This document shows positions 34,478-43,687 of a stretch of DNA of 64,000 bases, in pieces. Under the pieces are notes generated by a model that saw nothing but the letters and a program-made list of their open reading frames with translations, ran no database searches and had not been told where the DNA came from. This stretch comes from Erythrobacter sp. NAP1 (GTDB lineage: Bacteria > Pseudomonadota > Alphaproteobacteria > Sphingomonadales > Sphingomonadaceae). The stretch is from contig NZ_CH672390.1 of the NCBI RefSeq assembly GCF_000152865.1, positions 1,240,001 through 1,304,000 on the forward strand, written 5' to 3'. The stretch's first letter is position 1. Every line of letters begins with the position of its first letter. The position numbers were made by a program, and so were the translations under genes.

Positions 34478-36097
34478 TTAGAAATTGTAGCGCAGGCCAA
34501 GCAGCGCGGTTGCGGTGGCAAAGTCTTCTGCGGTGAATTCACTGTCGAAGTAGTCGACCGCTAAAGCGGCACGCGCAGACAGACGCTCGCTGATAGAGCG
34601 ATTATATGCGGCTGAGGCACCAATAGCGGTCAGGTCGTTGCCGGGCGTGCCAGCCTCGAACCAGTTCACGTAAGCATTTGCCTGTAGGTTCGCGTTGCGG
34701 CCAAGCTGCCGCGTGAGCGCTCCGGTGACGTAATAGCTTTCATCGCGCAGGCCATCGGCAGCTTCGAGCGCGCTTCCAGCAGCGGCGATGAAGGTGCGAC
34801 GATCGTAACCTGCGCCGAAGGCTGCGGTGAGACGGCCCATCTGGCGCTGATACGTTGCGTTCACGCCGCGACCTCGGAAAGCTGCAGAGCGAACCGAGCC
34901 AAAAGAATTGACGAGACCCGGAGTCTCCCCGCCGGAAACCAGCCCACCAAAGTCACCCGTGACCGGATTACGATTGGCCACAAAGTCACTCGAAAGGCCG
35001 GACAGCGCATTGTTGAGCACGCCGCCAAAGCCGCTGATGCCGTCATAAACCGAAATGCTCAGAGCACTGCGACGACTGGGGATGTAGGTGAAATTGCCGT
35101 AATAGGTGGTGCTGTCATAGCGTTCGCCTACACGCGCCTCCAGCGAGGTGCGTGTCGAAGGACGCCAAAGAACGCCGACGTCCCAGAGCAACCCATCGAC
35201 ATCAAAGGCGACCAACCGCGGCGAATTCCGGTCGGTGACAACTCGGCCATCTGATCCGATGACCGGATTGCCTGCAGCATCACGCAGTGCGTCGCGGCTC
35301 GAAACCTCAACATCCTCGTAGCCAACGCCGCCCACCAGTGCGAGGCTGGGCGACACCGGAATGGTCACGTCTCCGCGAACGAAGGTGTCGCGCACGCGCT
35401 GGTCGAGATTCGATATGTCTTCTTGGAACCCGCCAGCAGTTACTGCAAGGCCAATGGGGAGCGGATCGCCGACACGTGTGCCTGCTCGAACTTGACCCTG
35501 ATAGGTCACGGAATCATCAAAGATATCAACCGGATTACCGGCCTGGTCGATCACAGCGTCGTTGGCTTCAAATCGATTGTAGCCGACACGCGCAAACCCA
35601 GTGACGTCGACAGCGCCAAGGCGTGTCGCAATCGTTGGCCCTGCATACAGGCTGTAGATCTGGCTGGTCGCATCATCGCTAACCAGCGGGTTAGGCGAGA
35701 CGGCCCCTCCGGTGTCCACGCGGGTCCGACTGGCAAGTGCGCCAGCTTCAAGCGTTAGCGCCCGCGGAATGACCGAGAGATAGCCGCGCGCAATTCCGCT
35801 TATAGTATCGGTGTCGACTGCGTCGCCGTAGCCGATATTACGCTCGTATCGGACCGATACGGAAGCGCCGCTGTTGCGTCCCTGTGCGTTGACATCCACC
35901 CCGGCTGCGATCTGCGTAAAGGTGAGAACTTCATCGCCCGGAGACAGTTCGGCAGTTAGGATCTGGCTCACTTCGATATATGGCTGGATATTGACTGCAC
36001 GGCCGTCACCGGCCGGTTGCTCAGACTGGGCATACGCCGGCGTTGCAGCCGCAAAAGCCGCGCATCCGACAAGGAGCTTTCCTCGGAAGAACCGCAT
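34478..36097 (-). CDS. XrtA-associated outer membrane beta-barrel protein (TIGR03016-like)
   Basis: This 539-residue protein has a signal peptide ending in TPAYAQ (about residue 24). The rest consists of alternating aromatic beta-strands with Gly/Asn/Asp turns, ending in the C-terminal ATALLGLRYNF, whose terminal Phe is typical of outer membrane barrels. In exosortase A clusters this family is thought to form part of the polysaccharide export or retention apparatus. Of two ATGs, the inner one has GGAGG at good spacing; the outer one overlaps the kinase stop. Confidence 0.88.
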   Translation of the reverse strand: MRFFRGKLLVGCAAFAAATPAYAQSEQPAGDGRAVNIQPYIEVSQILTAELSPGDEVLTFTQIAAGVDVNAQGRNSGASVSVRYERNIGYGDAVDTDTISGIARGYLSVIPRALTLEAGALASRTRVDTGGAVSPNPLVSDDATSQIYSLYAGPTIATRLGAVDVTGFARVGYNRFEANDAVIDQAGNPVDIFDDSVTYQGQVRAGTRVGDPLPIGLAVTAGGFQEDISNLDQRVRDTFVRGDVTIPVSPSLALVGGVGYEDVEVSSRDALRDAAGNPVIGSDGRVVTDRNSPRLVAFDVDGLLWDVGVLWRPSTRTSLEARVGERYDSTTYYGNFTYIPSRRSALSISVYDGISGFGGVLNNALSGLSSDFVANRNPVTGDFGGLVSGGETPGLVNSFGSVRSAAFRGRGVNATYQRQMGRLTAAFGAGYDRRTFIAAAGSALEAADGLRDESYYVTGALTRQLGRNANLQANAYVNWFEAGTPGNDLTAIGASAAYNRSISERLSARAALAVDYFDSEFTAEDFATATALLGLRYNF

Positions 36098-36099
36098 GA

Positions 36100-37080
36100 T
36101 CATTCCTCCCTTTCGCCATAGTCGCCAAAGCGGCGACCTGACGGGCTGAATTGCGCTGCGTTAAGGAGCAGCTTGATATCTGGGCAGGCTGACAGGAGCT
36201 GACGTGCATCGTCGAGCGCAGCGCGGCTAGTTTCGTCCGCGCGGACGACAAGAAGCGCTTGCCCGGCATAAGCTGCAAGTTCCGCTGCCGGAGACGCGGC
36301 AAGCGCAGGCGGCGTATCGAAAACCAGGAAACGGTTGGGCGCGCCACGCGTGAGGCGATCAAGCACCTCGCCGGTGCGAGCGCTTGTCAGGTATTCGGCA
36401 TCACGGGCGCTGCCAGTCCCTGCCTGCATGACGAAAAGCCCATCAATATCAGTCGGCGATACAAGGTCCTCTGGATTGATAGAGGCATCTGCCAGCGCAT
36501 CCATTAGTCCTGCGCCCTGTTCGATACCAAGGCGGCGCGAGACAGATGGATTGATCACGTCGGCGTCGACGAGCACCACTTCGATATCGCGCTCGGCAGA
36601 AAGAGCGAGCGCAAGGTTGGTCGCGCAATAAGTCTTGCCCTCACCGGAATGCGGCGAGCATACTAAAACTCGTCGCGATGGGTCGTCATTGGCTGCGCGT
36701 GCGTCGGCGAGCAGCTCTCTTTTCACGATCCGGAACTCTTCAAGCAGGCCGGTAACGGGTTCTTCTGGAACGATAAGGCCTGCATCACGCAGTTTGTCGC
36801 GCTCAATTGAAAGGCGCTGCCCCTTAAACGAGACGGACTTCTCAACCTTGGGCGCCTGCGAAGCTACGGCCTGCGTTGGTGCAGGGTCAGGCGATGTAGG
36901 GCGCGTTTCTGGCGCTCGCTGAAGCCGCTGCCGTGGGCGTTTCGCTTTAGGCAGATTGCCTGGCACTGCAGCTGGCCCGATCTGGTCGAGGCCAAAAGCC
37001 GCATCGGCACGCTCGAACAACGAAGCGCTTTTGTGAGCGCGCTCGGCTGACTTGCGATCAATCTTGCTATGCTCTGTCAT
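36100..37080 (-). CDS. XrtA-associated tyrosine kinase (CpsD/BY-kinase)
   Basis: This 326-residue protein has a BY-kinase ATPase domain with Walker A SPHSGEGKT (Lys149), Walker A' VVLVDADVINPS and Walker B FLVFDTPPA. The first 100 residues are a Pro/Lys-rich linker. Unlike most BY kinases it has only one Tyr near its C-terminus (GDYGEREE). It is expected to work with the chain-length protein encoded just upstream and to control polymer length by autophosphorylation. AGGAGG precedes the ATG. It overlaps the outer membrane protein gene region. Confidence 0.9.
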   Translation of the reverse strand: MTEHSKIDRKSAERAHKSASLFERADAAFGLDQIGPAAVPGNLPKAKRPRQRLQRAPETRPTSPDPAPTQAVASQAPKVEKSVSFKGQRLSIERDKLRDAGLIVPEEPVTGLLEEFRIVKRELLADARAANDDPSRRVLVCSPHSGEGKTYCATNLALALSAERDIEVVLVDADVINPSVSRRLGIEQGAGLMDALADASINPEDLVSPTDIDGLFVMQAGTGSARDAEYLTSARTGEVLDRLTRGAPNRFLVFDTPPALAASPAAELAAYAGQALLVVRADETSRAALDDARQLLSACPDIKLLLNAAQFSPSGRRFGDYGEREE

Positions 37081-37090
37081 GCCTGCCTCC

Positions 37091-38614
37091 TCACGCGATC
37101 GTTCCGACCGAGACAATCTCGATCGCCAAGAGAACAACAAGCACGCCGAACAGGCCGGCGCTCGCACCTGCAAACTGCTTGAGACGGCGGCGGCGAAGTG
37201 CCTTAGCGGTTTCGGACAGTGTCAGCGAGATGGACCCGATGACCGGTAGCCCCATCGACCGTTCCAAGCTCTGCGAGGTTGAATAGCTGGAGCGCAGCTG
37301 ACCGATGACATAAGCAACCCCGGCACCAACTCCCACGCCTACAAACAGCACTGCGATCAGCAGCAGCGGGCGGTTGGGTGCGGAGGGTGATTGCGGGACG
37401 ACTGGCGGGTCGACCAACTCGAACTTGAACTGGCTTGTCTCGTCGATCACGTCGCCGCGCGTGCGGAGTTTTTCGCGATCTTCCAGAAGCCGCTCGTAGT
37501 TTGTGCGCAGCACATCATAGTCGCGACTGATGCGGTTTGCCTCTGCTGCAACGGCCGGCTCAGTCGCCTGGCTTGCCGCAAGCGACGCGAGATTGGATTG
37601 GACAGCGGCCCGGCGCGCCTGAAGCGAATCGATGGTCGCCTGACGATCGGCGCGAAGAGCCACCAGCTGAGAGTAAGCGGGGTTCGGCGAACCCGTGACG
37701 TCGCCCGGACCAGCGGCCGCTACCTGGCGGCTCAAGATATCGACCTGCCGACTGGTCGAGACCACATCAGGGTGTTGGTCGGTAAGGCCACGAGACCGCA
37801 ATTCAGCCAGCTGTGATTGTGCTTGCAAAAGCGCGGCTTGCGGGCCAACCGCCCCCGGACCACCTGCGATAGTGCGCGGGGTCGAAGCGATCTGCGAATT
37901 CATTTGTGCCAGCGCGCTAGATGCCGCCGCAAGGTCTGCGTCTATATCGCGAAGCTCTGCTCGGGCCTGCTGTACGCGCGATGAGAGCGAAGCCGAACCA
38001 CCCGCAAGATCGGGGTATTGCGCTTCGAAAGCGAGCCGGCGTTCCTCGGCCTGCTCAAGCTCAAGCTTGCGCTCTTCAAGTTGGTCGTTGAGGTCAGCAA
38101 TGGCTCCGCTAACCTGTGCACGGTTGCCTGAGATGTGCTCCTCGCGAAAGATGTCGAGCAGCTTCTGGACGACATTGCGAGCCAATACGGCGTTTTCCGC
38201 ATCGCTGAGACTGCGAACGCCAACCTCGGCGGTGATCGAGAACAGATTGTCCTCTTCACTTTCAACCTTCACATTCTCAGCAAGGCGAGCAATCGCGGTA
38301 TCCATTTCGCTTCGCTGAGTGATGTTCTCGCCAAGCTTCGTCGCGGTGATGACTTTTTCCAAATTAACAGAGCCCAGCAGCGTCTGGCGCACTTCGCGGA
38401 TTTCCTCCTGACCATCACCAGCAATGCCGAGTTGTTCGGAGAGGACATCGTCCACGTCGACGTAGATGCGCGCTTTGGATTCGTAGGAATTGGGGATCAG
38501 AGCCACCACAAGCCAACCCAGGAGGCACACCCCCCAAGCCACGGCCAACGCCAGCCAGCGGCGATACCAGACCGAATAGAGCGCTGTGCGCAGTTCGTCG
38601 AAGAGTTCGTTCAT
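37091..38614 (-). CDS. XrtA-associated polysaccharide chain-length determinant (Wzz/GumC-like)
   Basis: This 507-residue inner membrane protein has a first transmembrane helix at about residues 20-38, a large periplasmic coiled coil (about 150-330, with LNDQLEERKLELEQAEE) and a second helix near 425-445 after the Pro-rich PVVPQSPSAPNRP. A third hydrophobic helix lies at the very C-terminus. The Pro-rich segment before the second helix is typical of Wzz proteins. It acts with the kinase encoded 10 bases downstream. Confidence 0.92.
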   Translation of the reverse strand: MNELFDELRTALYSVWYRRWLALAVAWGVCLLGWLVVALIPNSYESKARIYVDVDDVLSEQLGIAGDGQEEIREVRQTLLGSVNLEKVITATKLGENITQRSEMDTAIARLAENVKVESEEDNLFSITAEVGVRSLSDAENAVLARNVVQKLLDIFREEHISGNRAQVSGAIADLNDQLEERKLELEQAEERRLAFEAQYPDLAGGSASLSSRVQQARAELRDIDADLAAASSALAQMNSQIASTPRTIAGGPGAVGPQAALLQAQSQLAELRSRGLTDQHPDVVSTSRQVDILSRQVAAAGPGDVTGSPNPAYSQLVALRADRQATIDSLQARRAAVQSNLASLAASQATEPAVAAEANRISRDYDVLRTNYERLLEDREKLRTRGDVIDETSQFKFELVDPPVVPQSPSAPNRPLLLIAVLFVGVGVGAGVAYVIGQLRSSYSTSQSLERSMGLPVIGSISLTLSETAKALRRRRLKQFAGASAGLFGVLVVLLAIEIVSVGTIA

Positions 38615-38632
38615 CCTCCCGTCCGAGCTCCC

Positions 38633-39274
38633 TTAGAACCGGCTTTCAGGGATGATGATGGTATCGCCCGGACGCAGCATGACGTTGGCAGTGCTGTCAC
38701 CGCGTTTCAAAAGGTCAGAAAGGCGCAGGCGGTATTCCTTCTGCGTCCCAGCGTCCCGATCGATACGAAGCAGCTTGGCGCGATTGCCAGCGGCAAATTC
38801 ACCCAGACCGCCGACAGCGATCATTGCATCCAGAACCGTCATATTGGCGCGGTAAGGCAGCGATGCTGGCTGCTCGGTCGAGCCGACAACCCGGATCTGT
38901 TGGTCAAAAGTCGAGTTGAACTGGTTCACAATCACCGAGACGATCGGCTGCTCGATATATTGAACGAGCTCGTCTCTGATGTCGTTCTGCAGCTGGGTCG
39001 CTGTCTTGCCAACAGCAGGCATGTCGCGAACAAGCGGGATCGTGATCCGGCCGTCGGGACGAACCTGAATTTTCTCAGCGCTCAGTTCGGGATTTCGCCA
39101 GACGTGGATCGTTACCTCGTCGAGCGGGCCAATGATGTACTCTTCGCTAGGTTCGCTTTGTCCGCCAGCATAACTGGCCGATGGCAGCTCTGGCCCACCA
39201 GCGCCGCAAGCCGCGACAGCGAGGGATGCAAGAGAGATTCCCGCGAAACGGGCGAGAGACAGCGAATTGGGCAT
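38633..39274 (-). CDS. Polysaccharide export lipoprotein (Wza-like, XrtA-associated)
   Basis: This 213-residue lipoprotein has a signal with lipobox AVAAC (Cys23). The poly-export domain follows with YIIGPLDEVTIHVWRNPEL, VRPDGRITIPLV and IEQPIVSVIV; a SLBB-like strand region with VLDAMIAVGGLGEFA is next. Wza-like proteins form the outer membrane exit for polysaccharide. It is the first gene of the minus-strand operon that runs to 27126. The operon promoter should lie in 39275-39448. Confidence 0.93.
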   Translation of the reverse strand: MPNSLSLARFAGISLASLAVAACGAGGPELPSASYAGGQSEPSEEYIIGPLDEVTIHVWRNPELSAEKIQVRPDGRITIPLVRDMPAVGKTATQLQNDIRDELVQYIEQPIVSVIVNQFNSTFDQQIRVVGSTEQPASLPYRANMTVLDAMIAVGGLGEFAAGNRAKLLRIDRDAGTQKEYRLRLSDLLKRGDSTANVMLRPGDTIIIPESRF

Positions 39275-39340
39275 CGATACGTATCCTTGGCCAGATGTTG
39301 CGGCCCCGGATAGTCATGGCAGGAGCGACCTGCCTCACCC

Positions 39341-39449
39341 GGGTTCGCGAATGACCCGGAACTTCTCGCCGATAATGGTGAACATATTGTTAGTGATATG
39401 CGCCAGATTGGCCCCCTATCCCGTTTCGGGACAGGCGTCTCGCGAACCC
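39341..39449. promoter_or_regulatory. Distant inverted repeats around the exosortase operon promoter region
   Basis: GGGTTCGCGA at 39341-39350 and its exact reverse complement TCGCGAACCC at 39440-39449 bracket the 174-base spacer upstream of the export lipoprotein gene. A TCCCG-AAA-CGGGA hairpin lies between them (plus-strand TCCCGTTTCGGGA, near 39419-39431). They may be operator half-sites or chance; no -35/-10 pair is clear. Confidence 0.3.
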
Positions 39450-40681
39450 TAAACGAGCATTTCCGCTGCCGGTCCGTGGCCCAAAAAGTTCTCCGGACTC
39501 GCCGTAGCTCCGTAGGCTCCAGCGCAAAAGACAGCTACAAGGTCCCCGACCTCAGCCCGCGGCAACAGCGCTGCATCGGCCAGTCGATCAAGCGGTGTGC
39601 AAAGGCAGCCAACGACGTTAACCACGTCGTCGCCTTCGCACCCAAAACGGTTAGCGATGGCGACCGGATAATTGCGCCTCACCACGGTTCCGAAATTGCC
39701 GGACGCGGCCAATTGATGGTGCAGTCCGCCATCAGTGACGAGATAAGTCACGCCGTGGCTAACCTTCCGATCGATCACACGGCACAGATAAACTCCCGCC
39801 TCACCAACGAGATAGCGGCCAAGCTCAAGGCATAGCTCTGTGTCACTGAGGCTTTCTGGAAGATCGGCTGTCCGTTCTTTGAGCGCATTGCCGACCGCAG
39901 GTAAGTCGAGCGGCTCATCGCCAGGAAAATATGGGATACCGAAGCCACCACCCATATTGAGCTTTGGCAGGCCTTCGCCGATATCATTGCTGATCCGTGC
40001 AGCGAGGTCGATGACGTTACCTTGCGCTTCGATAATTGCATCGGCGCTAAGAGCCTGACTGCCTGTGAAAATGTGCAAGCCGCGCCACTCGGCACCACCA
40101 TCGATCAGCGTCTGAGCGAGAGCGGGCACACGTTCCGCGTCAACACCAAATGGCTTTGCTCCCCCGCCCATCTTCATGCCCGAGCCCTTGAGCTCGAAAT
40201 CCGGATTCACGCGTATCGCGATCCGGGGAGCCGTACCAACACGCTGAGCAATCGCGAGAGCGCGCTCGCCCTCGCCTTCGGATTCGCAGTTGAGCGTTGC
40301 GCCTGCGACGATCGCCGCTTCAAGCTCGTCATCGCGTTTGCCTGGTCCTGCAAAGCTCACTCGAGACGGATCGATGCCAGTCTCCTGAAGCTTGGCCAAC
40401 TCTCCAGAAGAGGCGACGTCGAAACCATCGACCAGTGGAGCCATGTGAGCAATAACAGCAGGGTGGGGGTTTGCCTTGACGGCAAAATTTACTCCGATGC
40501 GCTTCGGCAATGCGGCGCGCAATTCGGCCGTGCGCAGATCAAGATGCGACCTAGAGTATACAAACAGCGGGGTGCGACCGGCTGCCTCGACTAGGTCGGA
40601 CGCGGTGCGTCCGCCAACGGCAAGCTCGCCGTCAATGGCATCGTATCCTTTCGGTATGGGGCCAACCGGCTTGGTCTTCAT
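39449..40681 (-). CDS. Exosortase A-associated PLP-dependent decarboxylase
   Basis: This 410-residue protein has the alanine-racemase/diaminopimelate decarboxylase fold. The PLP lysine is in NFAVKANPHP (about residue 64), followed by GFDVASSGEL, the glycine loop MGGGFGIPY and the C-terminal CLCTPLDRL. It is related to LysA, but the exosortase-associated branch has no proven substrate. The ATG overlaps the acyl-CoA ligase stop by one base (TGATG), so the two proteins are made together. Confidence 0.9.
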   Translation of the reverse strand: MKTKPVGPIPKGYDAIDGELAVGGRTASDLVEAAGRTPLFVYSRSHLDLRTAELRAALPKRIGVNFAVKANPHPAVIAHMAPLVDGFDVASSGELAKLQETGIDPSRVSFAGPGKRDDELEAAIVAGATLNCESEGEGERALAIAQRVGTAPRIAIRVNPDFELKGSGMKMGGGAKPFGVDAERVPALAQTLIDGGAEWRGLHIFTGSQALSADAIIEAQGNVIDLAARISNDIGEGLPKLNMGGGFGIPYFPGDEPLDLPAVGNALKERTADLPESLSDTELCLELGRYLVGEAGVYLCRVIDRKVSHGVTYLVTDGGLHHQLAASGNFGTVVRRNYPVAIANRFGCEGDDVVNVVGCLCTPLDRLADAALLPRAEVGDLVAVFCAGAYGATASPENFLGHGPAAEMLV

Positions 40682-42225
40682 CACGCGCTCTCCCCAACCA
40701 GCTCGCGATAAAGCGCGGTTCTGTCGATCTTGCCGTTCGGATTGAGCGGGATTGCCTCACGCCAATGGATGGCCTGTGGCTGCATGAAATTTGGTAGCTC
40801 CTTGAGCAGCAGCTTTGAGAGAGACGCTTGCTCTGCATCGTCTGTGGTTCCCCGCACAACCAGATGGACCGCATGGCCCAAACGGTCATCGGGAATGCCA
40901 AGCGCGACCGCTTCGGCCACCAGATCTGTCGCGATTGCCGCTTCTTCAATCTCCTGAGGGCTGATCCGGTTGCCAGCGCTCTTTATCATCGCATCACGCC
41001 GACCGACGAAGTACAGAAGGCCGTTCTGCGCCCTCTTCACACGGTCCCCCGACCAGACGGCAACGCCTCCATACTCTGATTGCGCAGGCGCGGGTTTGAA
41101 ACGTTCTGCTGTTCGCTGCGGATCTTGCCAGTACCCTTGAGCCACCAATGGCCCGCAATGCACTAGCTCACCTTCTTCCTCGGGCGCCGCGAGAGTGCCA
41201 GCGTCATCAATCACCATGATCTCCGCGAATGGAATGGCGGTCCCCATCGAAGTCGGGTGCTGATCGACGAGCGAAGGCTCGAGAAAGGTCGAGCGAAACG
41301 CCTCGGTAAGGCCGTACATCGGGTAAAGATCAGCCGTTGGAAATATCCTGCGCAAGACGCCCACCAAATCGGTCGTCAGCGCGCCCCCACTGTTGGTGAG
41401 GCGCCGCAGCGGAGAGCTAGCTTCTTGAGGCCAATCCAGCTCGGTCAACTGGACCCACAACGGGGGAACGGCCGCCAGTGTCGTGATCTTATGCTTGGCG
41501 CATGCTTTCGCGACGTCGCGGGGGAACAAAAAGTCCAGCGGGACGACACAGCCTCCCGCATACCAAGTCGAGAGGAGTTGGTTCTGCCCGTAATCGAAGG
41601 AAAGCGGCAACACGGCCAAAGTCACGTCGTCAGATACCATGCCAAGATATCCGGCGACACTCACCGCGCCGAGCCAGAGATTGGCGTGGCTGAGCATCAC
41701 TCCCTTGGGCCTGCCGGTCGAACCGGAGGTGTACAAGATCGCACAAAGATCGTCCGTATCCGCATCCGAAGGACCGAGCTTGGCGCCCGTCGCATAGGCC
41801 GCTTCCAACGCTGCCTTCTCTTCAAGCAGCGAACAGCTGTCAGGGCTGTCTCCCGCTTCCAGCGATTTCAGTCGTGAGCCCGTCCCGATCAGCATCTTCG
41901 CGCCGCTATCGGACAGGATGTGTGCCACCTGTGCGCGTTTCAGCAGCGGGTTGATCGGAACGTGAACCTTGCCCGCTCTCGCAGCAGCGAGCGGCAAAAG
42001 GCACGTCAGCTCGCCCTTGGAAGCCCAACTTGCGACCCGTGCCCCTGGCTCGGTGACTTCTTGCGCAATCCAACCGGCTAACACTTCGACACGCTGTCTT
42101 AACTCATCGTGGTTAAGCACAGCCTCGCGAAGCACCAATGCTGGGGCATCGCCTTTACCAATCGCAGCTGCCCTCTGGGTGAGGTGATCGATCGGATAAG
42201 GTGTTGAATCGAGGGTTTCGTGCAT
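40681..42225 (-). CDS. Exosortase A-associated AMP-forming acyl-CoA ligase
   Basis: This 514-residue ANL-superfamily enzyme activates a carboxylate as its adenylate and then as a thioester. The P-loop is LYTSGSTGRPKGVMLSH near residue 165. MYGLTEAF, VGRRDAMIKSAGNRISPQE and the C-terminal NPNGKIDRTAL (with the catalytic Lys) are present. With the acyl carrier protein gene across the divergent spacer it could load an acyl or aminoacyl group on that carrier. The spacer to the plus-strand GNAT gene is only 25 bases. Confidence 0.92.
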   Translation of the reverse strand: MHETLDSTPYPIDHLTQRAAAIGKGDAPALVLREAVLNHDELRQRVEVLAGWIAQEVTEPGARVASWASKGELTCLLPLAAARAGKVHVPINPLLKRAQVAHILSDSGAKMLIGTGSRLKSLEAGDSPDSCSLLEEKAALEAAYATGAKLGPSDADTDDLCAILYTSGSTGRPKGVMLSHANLWLGAVSVAGYLGMVSDDVTLAVLPLSFDYGQNQLLSTWYAGGCVVPLDFLFPRDVAKACAKHKITTLAAVPPLWVQLTELDWPQEASSPLRRLTNSGGALTTDLVGVLRRIFPTADLYPMYGLTEAFRSTFLEPSLVDQHPTSMGTAIPFAEIMVIDDAGTLAAPEEEGELVHCGPLVAQGYWQDPQRTAERFKPAPAQSEYGGVAVWSGDRVKRAQNGLLYFVGRRDAMIKSAGNRISPQEIEEAAIATDLVAEAVALGIPDDRLGHAVHLVVRGTTDDAEQASLSKLLLKELPNFMQPQAIHWREAIPLNPNGKIDRTALYRELVGESA

Positions 42226-42250
42226 CGGTGTCCAGAAGGATTGAATACGA

Positions 42251-43273
42251 GTGATCGAAGCGCGGTATCACGACAGGGTTAACGTCTTGCAAGAGGTCTT
42301 TGCAAAAGGAGCTCTCGCGCCGGCTGCCCCTTTCGATCGTGCAGAATGGTACTCCCTTCTCGCCGAGACAGGCCTGACCCCGCTGATTGCCATCGCGACA
42401 GATGCAGATAAGTCAGCTGCCCTGGCGCTCACTGAAAATGAGGGCCGGATCACACCATTGCGGAACTGGTACAGTTTCACTTGGCGTCAGCTCGCGCCTC
42501 AAGGAAGCGATGGTGACCGCCTTCTCGCCGAAATTGCCAAGCAGCTAAGGCAGCGCGCACACCGCGTTACGCTGGATCCTGTGCCTGACGAGGACGGCTC
42601 AGCGACCAGGCTCGCAAAAGCATTTTCAAAGGCTGGCTGGAGAGTAGAGGTCACGCATCAGGACACCAACCACGTCCTTCATGTGAACGGTCAGACTTTC
42701 GACGAATACTGGGAAGGCCGGCCTGGCATGTTGCGGACAACGCTCAAGCGCAAGGCGAAGAAGGTTGAAACTCAGGTTTTGACGCATTTCGATATGAACC
42801 TTTGGGCGCAGTACGAGGCGATCTACGATTCCAGTTGGAAACCCACTGAAGACCACCCCTCAATGCTCCGCCAGTTCGCTCGCGAAGAGGCCTCAGCGGG
42901 TCGACTTCGCTTTGGCATCGCCCATCATGACGGCCAGCCTGTAGCAGCTCAATGCTGGACCGTGGAAGATGGGACAGCGTACATCCACAAGCTCGCGCAT
43001 CTCGAAAGTGCGCGCAATCTTTCCGCGGGGACAACGTTAACAGCAGCATTGTTCAGGCAAGTGATTGACATTGACGGCGTCGATCTCGTCGATTTCGGTA
43101 CCGGCGACCAAGCCTACAAAGCCGATTGGATGAACGCCGTGAGACCGCGTTACCGGATAGATTGCCTGGATCTATCAAGTCTGCAAGGCTGGCTCGATCT
43201 CGTCCGGCTGACCGCGCGCCGGCTGACCGAAGCGGAAGTCCCTGCGCTTGCGCCGTACCCGCAGCACGGTTAA
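42251..43273 (+). CDS. GNAT-type (BioF2-like) acetyltransferase in the exosortase locus
   Basis: This 340-residue protein has the GNAT_6/FemAB-like fold: LRTTLKRKAKK near residue 160, WAQYEAIYDSSWKP, GIAHHDGQPVAAQCW and the C-terminal VDLVDFGTGDQAYKADWM. The acceptor is unknown; acylation of a sugar or peptide is plausible. The start is a GTG at the beginning of the short divergent spacer. It is followed by the acyl carrier protein gene after 66 bases. Confidence 0.82.
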   Translation: MIEARYHDRVNVLQEVFAKGALAPAAPFDRAEWYSLLAETGLTPLIAIATDADKSAALALTENEGRITPLRNWYSFTWRQLAPQGSDGDRLLAEIAKQLRQRAHRVTLDPVPDEDGSATRLAKAFSKAGWRVEVTHQDTNHVLHVNGQTFDEYWEGRPGMLRTTLKRKAKKVETQVLTHFDMNLWAQYEAIYDSSWKPTEDHPSMLRQFAREEASAGRLRFGIAHHDGQPVAAQCWTVEDGTAYIHKLAHLESARNLSAGTTLTAALFRQVIDIDGVDLVDFGTGDQAYKADWMNAVRPRYRIDCLDLSSLQGWLDLVRLTARRLTEAEVPALAPYPQHG

Positions 43274-43339
43274 GGGCGCGGGCCAAGAGTTATACAAACC
43301 GCCCAACAGCCAGCGGCGCCCCAGTAGGATCGATCAGAA

Positions 43340-43663
43340 ATGAGCACTTCTTCTGCGACCGGAGAAACTCCTGAAAAGGCCGCAACTGGCCTTGCGATGA
43401 GCCGCGCAGCGCTAGACACTGAACTCAAGTCAATCATTTCCGATGTTCTGGGAATAGACGAAGAGACCGCAGACGCTCTCGAGGATGAAAGCGGCCTGTT
43501 CGGTCATCTGCCCGAGCTCGATTCCATGGCAGTTGCCGGTCTTCTGACCGAGATGGAAGACCGTCTCGATATCGTGATCGAAGACGACGATGTCGATGGC
43601 GAGATGCTGGAGACCTATGGCGGGCTCTTGGCCTTTGCGGAAAGCAAGCTGGCAGAGCGCTGA
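43340..43663 (+). CDS. Acyl carrier protein, exosortase locus
   Basis: This 107-residue protein has a single carrier domain. The phosphopantetheine site is Ser62 in LPELDSMAVAGLL, a D-S-M-x variant of the usual DSL. The C-terminal part is acidic (IEDDDVDGEML). The first 20 residues are a Ser/Thr/Ala-rich extension; translation could also start at Met20. It is presumably the partner of the nearby acyl-CoA ligase and decarboxylase. Confidence 0.9.
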   Translation: MSTSSATGETPEKAATGLAMSRAALDTELKSIISDVLGIDEETADALEDESGLFGHLPELDSMAVAGLLTEMEDRLDIVIEDDDVDGEMLETYGGLLAFAESKLAER

Positions 43664-43687
43664 CACACGCCCCAAGCGACACAGCGC

